Of a stretch of DNA of 64,000 nt, positions 58,551-64,000 are shown piece by piece. The DNA comes from Aquatica leii (Eukaryota; Arthropoda; Insecta; Coleoptera; Lampyridae), in assembly GCA_035610365.1 (NCBI GenBank), contig CM069432.1, positions 171,056,035 through 171,120,034 on the forward strand. Reading direction: 5' to 3'. Every line of letters begins with the position of its first letter. Position 1 is the stretch's first letter. The notes beneath the pieces are model-generated. The model was not told the origin of the DNA. It saw only the letters and a program-made list of their open reading frames with translations, and searched no databases. A program made the translations under genes and the position numbers.

Positions 58551-58939
58551 AAACGTAAAAACTTCTAACAATTATTTTTATAACGCCTAATTAGTTGTCA
58601 CCTGCCATATAAATAAAACAATTTTTTTGAACACGTATTTTTTTGGATGGTTAAATATTTTATCTTTAACTGAATTTCAACTTGCTGCACCGAATTTTAT
58701 AAAAGTTAAACTATTTTGTCACTCAATCTGTTTTCAAAGTTCCAGATTTTAAAAGAATCATTTTTAAATGTAAAAATTTTACAAAAACAATTTAAATTCG
58801 AATAATTCTATATCAATTAAATATTTTGCAAATTTTATTTTTCAATTTCAATATTTCAGTACTCGTTATTTTGCGAGTCTTGTAAGTTTGTCCCTATTTT
58901 ATTATACATAAATAAAATTATATTTTGATGATTACACTG

Positions 58940-60082
58940 TTTTTGTTCCAAACGGCTTTCCATACTAAACTTCACTACAATTAGAAATTTACAAAAAATC
59001 AATATCGACATAAAAAAGTTTGGGAACCTCTGATTTAGCTCATATTAAGTACATATGGTAAGAGAAGTCCAATTTGAGAATGAACATAGTATAGAAGACT
59101 TATGTATTGTTTAAACAGTAAAAACAAACCAAGTTACAAAAGCTTATAGATCCTCAAAAACCGTTCATAATAATTAAAATCCGTTTAAATTCTTTGTACT
59201 AATAATCTTTTACAATTGATCAACTTTGATAAAACGGCAACGCACATATAAATAAGTCATTATATTTCTTTTTGTTTAGCTTAATAGTGCCATCATTAAA
59301 ACTTAAATATTAATTACTTTTATTTATATAACTATGTGACAAGTAAAGTTTTCTGTCGCTTTCACGATAACTGTGTTAACATAAGACCAAAAATTAGAAA
59401 AATACCAGGTATCTTTATATTTGTAACTTGACTTTATACTCTTGCTACCACCGCCACCGGCAGCAAACTTAATTAAATTCGTCTTCTATAAGCACTTAGT
59501 CAAAAGATAGGAGAATGGCGCTAGTACTATTTTACAACTCATAATTTATAGAAGTTAATAGAAATAAATAACGTTTTGAGAAAAACAGAAGTGTTTATTG
59601 TAAGTGTAAGTGAATGTTACAAAAATAATCAATTAAAATTTATAATTATGCTTACACTAATTGTTGTCAACTCGTTTTTTAATTAAATTTATATATTGTT
59701 TTTTTTAAAATTGTTTTAAGTACACAATGTTTATAAAGATAACACAAAAGAGTCGAAGGGTTATTTGTAAGCTCGCATTTCTGAAATTACTAATAACAGA
59801 ACCGCTATTTTACTGTAATAAAACAAAGCAATTAATGAAAAAAATAAACACATTTTTGTAAAATAAATTAAAAATCAAAATATTCAATGCATCGTTTTCT
59901 GTTATTATAAAAAACAAACTTTTACGATAATGGCAGGAAACTCAAGATGAAATGGACGTATAATCATGCTGTTAAAATTTTTTTGTGAATGTGATTCGCA
60001 AAAATGTTCATTACTAAATTTTAAACATATAGTTCCAAATAAGACTAAATTTAGTAAAATTTCCTAAGATCATAAATATTTA
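58940..60082. other. Uncalled AT-rich stretch
   Basis: No gene or element was recognised. A small GC-rich word CCACCGCCACCGGC occurs near 59449. Confidence 0.45.
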
Positions 60083-60094
60083 AGTAGGAAACTC

Positions 60095-60365
60095 GACACT
60101 TTTCCCCCACCACTTTCACTGTTGTGACCTCGGGGGAAACGTGCATAATGTATTTTTTGGGAAATTTTATTTTCCTTCTCACATTTTTTTCTCTCTCACT
60201 TTCACGGACGTTACTAATGACCTCGGAAGGAACGTGAGTAACTGTATTTTTGGGAAAGTATTTTTCTCTCTCTCACAATGAAATTTTTCTTCTCTCTCTT
60301 ACAGCGATTTTTTTTTCTCTCTCACATATTTTCTCTCTCACATATTTTCTCTCTCACATTGTTAC
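60095..60365. repeat. Pyrimidine-rich terminal region with repeats
   Basis: CTCTCTCACA-type words recur at least seven times (60190-60360), and a block CACTTTCAC...GACCTCGG...AACGTG...GTATTTTTGGGAAA occurs twice (60113-60168 and 60198-60256). Strand-asymmetric repeats of this type fit the terminal inverted repeat of a Polinton. The element's other end is not visible for comparison. Confidence 0.5.
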
Positions 60366-60487
60366 ATCATCGCATAATTGGTAATTTTGATTGCGTCGTG
60401 CGTCATCGCGTAACTGGTAATTTTTTATGCGTCATAAGGTCTCAAGATTCGAGCGAGAAAGAAAATACTTTTATTTAAAAAAAGCTG

Positions 60488-60560
60488 TGGGTGTACATGG
60501 ATTCGAACCCGGGCTTCTTGATTACAAAGCGGCGACCGTAACCACTGGGCTACGCAAATA
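60488..60560 (-). tRNA. tRNA-like sequence (pseudogene or SINE head)
   Basis: On the minus strand the internal pol III promoter boxes are intact: A box TAGCCCAGTGG (60552-60542) and B box GGTTCGAATCC (60509-60499), spaced as in a tRNA. The anticodon-loop region reads CTTTGTAATCAAG, so a TGT (Thr) anticodon is possible. The D stem has one mismatch, while the T stem and acceptor stem pair poorly (ATTTGCG against TACACCC), so a working tRNA is unlikely. It lies between the candidate element end and the first Polinton gene. Confidence 0.5.
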
Positions 60561-60806
60561 GTTGAATCGAAACGGTCAATTGTAAATAATATAGTGATAT
60601 ATTAAAAAATGCAATAAATTTTTTTAGAAAAGATTAGTACTAAAATGCGAAATAATTTTTAGAGTGAATGTGAAACAACTACATTATTTATATATATTTA
60701 CCCGAAAGGCAAAATTGGTGAATCATTAACCTGTTTGTCTAATGTGTCACGTGTCAAACGTTTTACAAGAAATACTTTTTGTACAAACATTCTTTCCCTA
60801 TACAGA

Positions 60807-60813
60807 TATAAAA
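60807..60813 (+). promoter_or_regulatory. TATA box upstream of first Polinton gene
   Basis: TATAAAA lies about 75 bases before the ATG at 60884, with a plausible initiation zone near CTTTACTAAACCTTAG. The same arrangement recurs before the ATPase (61781), which supports a real promoter over chance in AT-rich DNA. Confidence 0.6.
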
Positions 60814-60883
60814 GCACGTCTTTACTAAACCTTAGTTAGTTCTTGTTAACAATTCTAACCAATACTTCATTATAAAACTTCTT

Positions 60884-61687
60884 GTGATGGCAGCTAAAAC
60901 ACCACAACGTGATGTAAAGAAGTTTTCACCTTATTCTAAAAAAGAAGACTGGAAGAAAAATTATAGATCGCCAGCATCGCCAGTGTACGTACCTACCGCT
61001 AAAGATTACACCCTGTTTGAAGAAGCCAAAAAATCATACGGTATCAATAGCTCAGAAGATAAATCAAAATTAGAAGTACGCAAGAAACACGAGTTGTTTA
61101 ATGAGGTATCTATTCCATTAAATCACAGTTACTCAAAAATTGCGCGTCTAGGAATAGATGTTTATAGTGGCTTCAGACCTTGCCTAAAAATAATAAAGTC
61201 CGGTTTTAATTCGGGTGTTTACTTCACGTTACCACAATTTACCGAGTTTCTAAGTGTATTGGGCAACATGATAGAAGACCTCAGTCACAAAGATGTGGGT
61301 AAATATCATCTTGAAAATTATATAGTGCACACAACTGATGTGAACGTTGTTTGATTTGTACCTAAAAATGTGGAAGAAAAATTTCAATTGTATGTTGGCC
61401 TTAGTACATTACAAAGCATTAGAAGAATGAAATCTTATTTTACGTCACTACTGAGCGACAGAGAAAACTGTGACTGTCCTTTTCAAGAATTTATACACGA
61501 TGTGGTGAATTTTGTAGATTCAAAGAAAAAACAAGAAGCTTGTTATGAAGATTTCGAAGAAGTTCTTGAAGAAAAATACATCAAAAATTTTATGTTATAT
61601 GAATTAGTTTACAAATTTTCAAGTTTTATGAACATTGCGGTAAAGAATTATATGGATACATATGACGACCGTTTTCTGTACAAATAA
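60884..61687 (+). pseudogene. Uncharacterised Polinton gene region
   Basis: Two adjoining stretches of coding-like sequence, about 156 and 105 residues, are rich in Lys and Glu and highly hydrophilic at the start (KKFSPYSKKEDWKKNYRSPA), with a middle block RPCLKIIKSGFNSGVYFTLP and later FQEFIHDVVNFVDSKK. I do not recognise a domain. Its position directly behind a TATA box at the element end, next to the ATPase, suggests a structural or DNA-handling gene of the element, but that is a guess. The region looks broken. Confidence 0.55.
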
Positions 61688-61689
61688 TT

Positions 61690-61737
61690 TAGTATATAGT
61701 ATAGTATAGTATATATAGTATATATAGTATATATAGT
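61690..61737. repeat. TATAG microsatellite
   Basis: A run of TATAG and TATATAG units follows directly after the end of the first Polinton gene region. It is a simple repeat and probably without function. Confidence 0.8.
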
Positions 61738-61762
61738 CATAAAACAAAATATAACCAATACA

Positions 61763-61768
61763 AATAAA
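61763..61768 (+). terminator. Polyadenylation signal of first Polinton gene
   Basis: AATAAA followed by a T-run lies about 75 bases after the end of the first gene and only 13 bases before the next TATA box, as in compact viral genomes. Confidence 0.5.
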
Positions 61769-61780
61769 GTTTTTTTCCTC

Positions 61781-61789
61781 TATATAAAA
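61781..61789 (+). promoter_or_regulatory. TATA box upstream of the ATPase
   Basis: TATATAAAA lies about 52 bases before the ATG at 61841. The following genes are packed closely (TAATG overlap at 62331-62335, one base between 62662 and 62664), so this promoter may serve the ATPase and the small genes. Confidence 0.6.
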
Positions 61790-61840
61790 CCTGTTTTATT
61801 TTGAACGCTGTTAGTTCTCGTTAAGATAACGATCATTAAC

Positions 61841-62333
61841 ATGTATCAATTTCAACATCCTTTTTCAGCAATTGTTGCAGGACCCTCTGGTTGTGGTAAA
61901 TCTTACTTTATTGTAAACTTTATAAAAAATATGAATGTTTGTGAGACTAAATATATTTACTAAAGGTTGTCATCATAGAAACCTCAGCGTATTTTTCCTA
62001 ACTCAAAACGTTTTTCACCAAGGTAAAGGACAACGCGACATATCATTAAATGCCCATTACATAATTCTATTTAAAAATCCACGAGATAAAGCACAAATAA
62101 AACATTTAACGAGGCAAGTATACCCGAAAAACCCCAAGTTTTTAGAAGAAGCTTATAACGATGCAACATTGAATCCACATGGATATTTACTTTTTGATTT
62201 AAAACAGGGTACGCCTGACATTGTACGTTTTAGAACATCAATTTTTAACAAAGACGGCGCATGCTACATTTACATTCCTAAAAAAGGGTTTAAATACACA
62301 AGTTCAGATAAATTTGACATCATTCAATCATAA
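61841..62333 (+). pseudogene. Polinton packaging ATPase relic (FtsK/HerA type)
   Basis: The start reads MYQFQHPFSAIVAGPSGCGK with a complete Walker A motif (GPSGCGKS), as in the A32-like ATPases that pump DNA into the capsids of Polintons, adintoviruses and large DNA viruses. Later sequence has LTQNVFHQGKGQRDISLNAH and YIILFKNPRDKAQIKHLTRQ, the sensor-like region of the same family, and ends in KKGFKYTSSDKFDIIQS. The region is clearly shorter than the 200-plus residues usual for the family and is broken. Confidence 0.85.
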
Positions 62334-62662
62334 TGACTAACATACTCAGTAAGCATGCAGAACTGCTGCGGTCTTTGACAAAATTAGGACCTAACGAGCG
62401 ACAAGCTTTGCTAAAGTGTGCCAGCGATAAGCAAATACATTGTATCTGTGAATGCATCTACAATACTTTAAAAGGAAAAGTTCCATTGTCAGGAACGCAG
62501 AAGAGACGGCTCTCTCGTCATAAAAACACGTTGAGACGAATAGTAAAACAGGGAGAATCCATTAAAAAGAAAAAACAGATTTTATTACAACAAGGAGGCG
62601 CATTTCTACCGTTTCTCTTAGCACCCTTAATTAGCGGTGTGTTAGGAAGTCTTTTTAACTAA
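62333..62662 (+). CDS. Small basic protein with hydrophobic C-terminus
   Basis: The ORF of 109 residues overlaps the ATPase stop (TAATG). It has a Cys-rich spot (HCICEC), a strongly basic middle (KRRLSRHKNTLRRIVKQ, then KKKK) and a hydrophobic end GGAFLPFLLAPLISGVLGSL. Small ORFs with this basic-plus-hydrophobic layout are common in Polintons and adintoviruses near the ATPase and have been compared with adenovirus minor core proteins. A membrane- or DNA-binding role is inference. No break is seen in it. Confidence 0.6.
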   Translation: MTNILSKHAELLRSLTKLGPNERQALLKCASDKQIHCICECIYNTLKGKVPLSGTQKRRLSRHKNTLRRIVKQGESIKKKKQILLQQGGAFLPFLLAPLISGVLGSLFN

Positions 62663-62663
62663 T

Positions 62664-62900
62664 ATGGAACACGCTAAAAAGATTATCATTGTTCCCCCGG
62701 AATTAATACAGCGGTTAAAAACTAATCCCGAACCTACGCAAAACAATGTGTTGTCAGAGCTGGACATCGAAATGAACAAAGTTTTAGATTCAAAACTGTC
62801 AGACCACGATAAATGGAATATGTATAATCAGATTCTTCAAAGGTATTTACATTTTGTCGGCGAAATTCGACAGCCTGTTAGCATTTCAGTTGAAGATTAA
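62664..62900 (+). CDS. Small helical Polinton protein
   Basis: The ORF of 78 residues starts one base after the previous gene. It reads KKIIIVPPELIQRLKTNPEP at the start and ELDIEMNKVLDSKLSDHDKW then YNQILQRYLHFVGEI later, which predicts an amphipathic, probably coiled helix. ORFs with the pattern D-x-E-M-x-x-I-L-...-D-x-x-K-W-x-x-Y-x-Q-x-L-x-R are, from memory, frequent next to Polinton genes. The function is unknown. Confidence 0.6.
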   Translation: MEHAKKIIIVPPELIQRLKTNPEPTQNNVLSELDIEMNKVLDSKLSDHDKWNMYNQILQRYLHFVGEIRQPVSISVED

Positions 62901-62985
62901 AAGATGACGAAGGTGGCGGATGCTGATATAATAAAGACCGAGAAAAACTAGCAGTCCTAAAGGCTGGCAGCAGCTTGCATCTTAT

Positions 62986-64000
62986 ATGAAAGAAATTAAT
63001 TTTCCGCAAGAACTTATTGGAAATTTAAAACGTCGAGGTATTTCACAAACTAGAAATGAACAACTAGCGGCAAGTTCGCCACTTAGAAGTGATCAAAGTT
63101 TTGCGCCAAACTATGATGGCGATGACGAGTTAAGGCAGACAGTAACTGAAACCCCGAGAAGATCAAACCGCAGGTCAAGAGTTTTAATGGGAATCTTTCA
63201 AACTTTAATGATGGACACCGTATATTACGACCCAGGTCACGTTAGCGGCTTTGCGGGTGCAAATGACTTATTTCAATCAGTAAAGTATGAACAGAATCGC
63301 CCCAGTGTTGAAAAATGGTTACAACAACAAGAATCGTATACTATACATAAACCTAATAAAAAACGGTTTCCACGAAACAAATACATCGTAAACAATATGT
63401 TTGAATTATGGCAGGCTGATTTATGTGATATGCAAAGTTTGAAAAAATATAACGATAATTATAATTACATTTTAACCGTAATTGACGTATTCAGTAAAAA
63501 GGCTTGGGCTAGACCACTAAAAACTAAAACAGCTAAAAACGTTATTGATGCGTTTGCAGATATTTTTAAAGAATGTCAAAATAAACCTATAAACATTCAA
63601 ACGGATAAAGGGAAAGAATTTGTGGCAAAAACTGTGCAAAGTTTTTTTAAAGAACACAACACTCATTTTTACGTTACGAATAATCCGGATGTTAAAGCCG
63701 CTGTAGTTGAGCGATTTAATAGAACTCTTAAAACAAGAATGTGGCGCTACTTTACATATTCCAAATCGTACCGATACATTGACGTGTTACAAAATTTATT
63801 ATCATCTTATAATAATAGATATCATCGAAGCATTAAAATGGCACCCAATGATGTAAATGAGTCTAATATTTTACAAGTTTGGCAAAACCTGTACAGTAGT
63901 GGAGTTGGTCTAGAACGAATGCCCAAATATAAAGTCGGTCAACATGTAAGGATTAGTAGAACTAAACAGATCTTTGAGAAGGGTTATACAACAAATTGGA
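62986..64000 (+). CDS. Polinton retrovirus-like integrase (open to window end)
   Basis: The frame stays open for 338 codons from the ATG at 62986 to the edge. Residues about 80-100 (YYDPGHVSGFAGANDLFQSV) resemble the usual start of Polinton integrases; the first 75 residues are an extra N-terminal part rich in Arg and Ser. The catalytic core shows D145 (LWQADLCDM), D207 (IQTDKGKEF) and E242 (AAVVERFNRTLK), a DDE triad with 34 residues between the last two. A C-terminal domain begins with YKVGQHVRIS. The enzyme inserts the element into host DNA. The true start may be the Met at residue 68 or 76, as 62904-62985 has no clear function. Confidence 0.9.
   Translation, partial: MKEINFPQELIGNLKRRGISQTRNEQLAASSPLRSDQSFAPNYDGDDELRQTVTETPRRSNRRSRVLMGIFQTLMMDTVYYDPGHVSGFAGANDLFQSVKYEQNRPSVEKWLQQQESYTIHKPNKKRFPRNKYIVNNMFELWQADLCDMQSLKKYNDNYNYILTVIDVFSKKAWARPLKTKTAKNVIDAFADIFKECQNKPINIQTDKGKEFVAKTVQSFFKEHNTHFYVTNNPDVKAAVVERFNRTLKTRMWRYFTYSKSYRYIDVLQNLLSSYNNRYHRSIKMAPNDVNESNILQVWQNLYSSGVGLERMPKYKVGQHVRISRTKQIFEKGYTTNW

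Larger units (their letters stand above)
55558..58939. mobile_element. Foldback element with long inverted arms, split by a hAT insertion
   Basis: The left arm (55558-55618 plus 57409 to about 57960) and the right arm (about 58190-58939) are inverted copies of each other. Both outer ends read CAGTGTAATCATC going inward. Without the 1782-bp insertion and its 8-bp duplication the element is about 1.6 kb. The centre (57985-58190) holds GC-rich words GCAGCCGCGGCACGG and CGTGCCGCGGCCGCG that also pair. No transposase is present, and no target duplication was seen at the outer ends. CAGTG ends hint at hAT, but this is weak. Confidence 0.8.
60083..64000 (+). mobile_element. Polinton/Maverick element, one end (runs off the window)
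   Basis: A compact set of plus-strand genes with its own TATA boxes: an uncharacterised gene, a packaging-type ATPase, two small genes and a retrovirus-like integrase. This gene set, and especially the integrase with a DDE core next to a GPSGCGKS ATPase, is that of Polintons and the related adintoviruses. The left boundary is provisional: AGTAGGAAACTCGAC at 60084 starts with the AGT often seen at Polinton ends, but the opposite terminal repeat lies outside the window. The visible part is broken in a few places while the integrase is open to the edge. Confidence 0.85.

Noticed and set aside
1-64000. CRISPR arrays, bacterial operons or ribosomal RNA
   Set aside because: The spaced repeats seen are minisatellites or element ends; no rRNA-like sequence or prokaryotic gene organisation is present.

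Overview
This is a eukaryotic, strongly AT-rich window that looks like a repeat-filled stretch of an animal genome, most likely an insect or another arthropod. That guess rests on the mix of elements: Gypsy and BEL/Pao LTR elements, a Penelope-like element, hAT, Tc1/mariner and pogo-like DNA transposons, and a Polinton. I cannot name the species. I found no convincing host gene; the long uncalled AT-rich stretches could be intergenic or intronic.

Layout. 1-5.8 kb: mostly unannotated DNA with several hairpins (a perfect 28-bp inverted repeat at 2873-2929, foldbacks at 1604-1682 and 4306-4420) and a Penelope-like remnant with 125-bp direct repeats and a degenerate hammerhead-ribozyme-like motif (5011-5477). 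5.8-9.95 kb: a 4.1-kb unit bounded by about 761-bp inverted repeats, holding a broken BED-finger hAT transposase and two oppositely oriented Tc1 pieces. 10-22.8 kb: nested insertions. Gypsy element A is split by the young Gypsy element B (764-bp LTRs, CACT target duplication), and B is split by a 1.5-kb DNA element with CCCAAG...CTTGGG ends. The 3' half of A is cut off by a Penelope-like reverse transcriptase, followed by a hAT fragment. 22.9-25.6 kb: a hAT-like MITE, then a second copy of the CCCAAG family (opposite strand) that has two minisatellites in it, one with a 257-bp higher-order unit.

25.6-45 kb: AT-rich DNA, then a 2.2-kb candidate DNA element (CCAAACAACAC ends) split by a young Gypsy element C (230-bp LTRs, ATAG target duplication), then an old, broken BEL/Pao element with its own insertion. 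45-60 kb: AT-rich DNA, a decayed copy of a recurrent uncharacterised invertebrate ORF, a pogo/Tigger-like MITE, a second hAT transposase relic, and a foldback element whose left arm took a hAT insertion while its right arm still keeps the empty site. 60.1-64 kb: one end of a Polinton/Maverick with a tRNA-like sequence, two TATA-box transcription units, a packaging ATPase relic, two small genes and an integrase open to the window edge.

The genes do not form a host pathway. They are parts of separate mobile elements, and the insertions let one order several events: Gypsy A, then Gypsy B, then the CCCAAG element; the foldback before its hAT insertion; the CCAAACAACAC element before Gypsy C.
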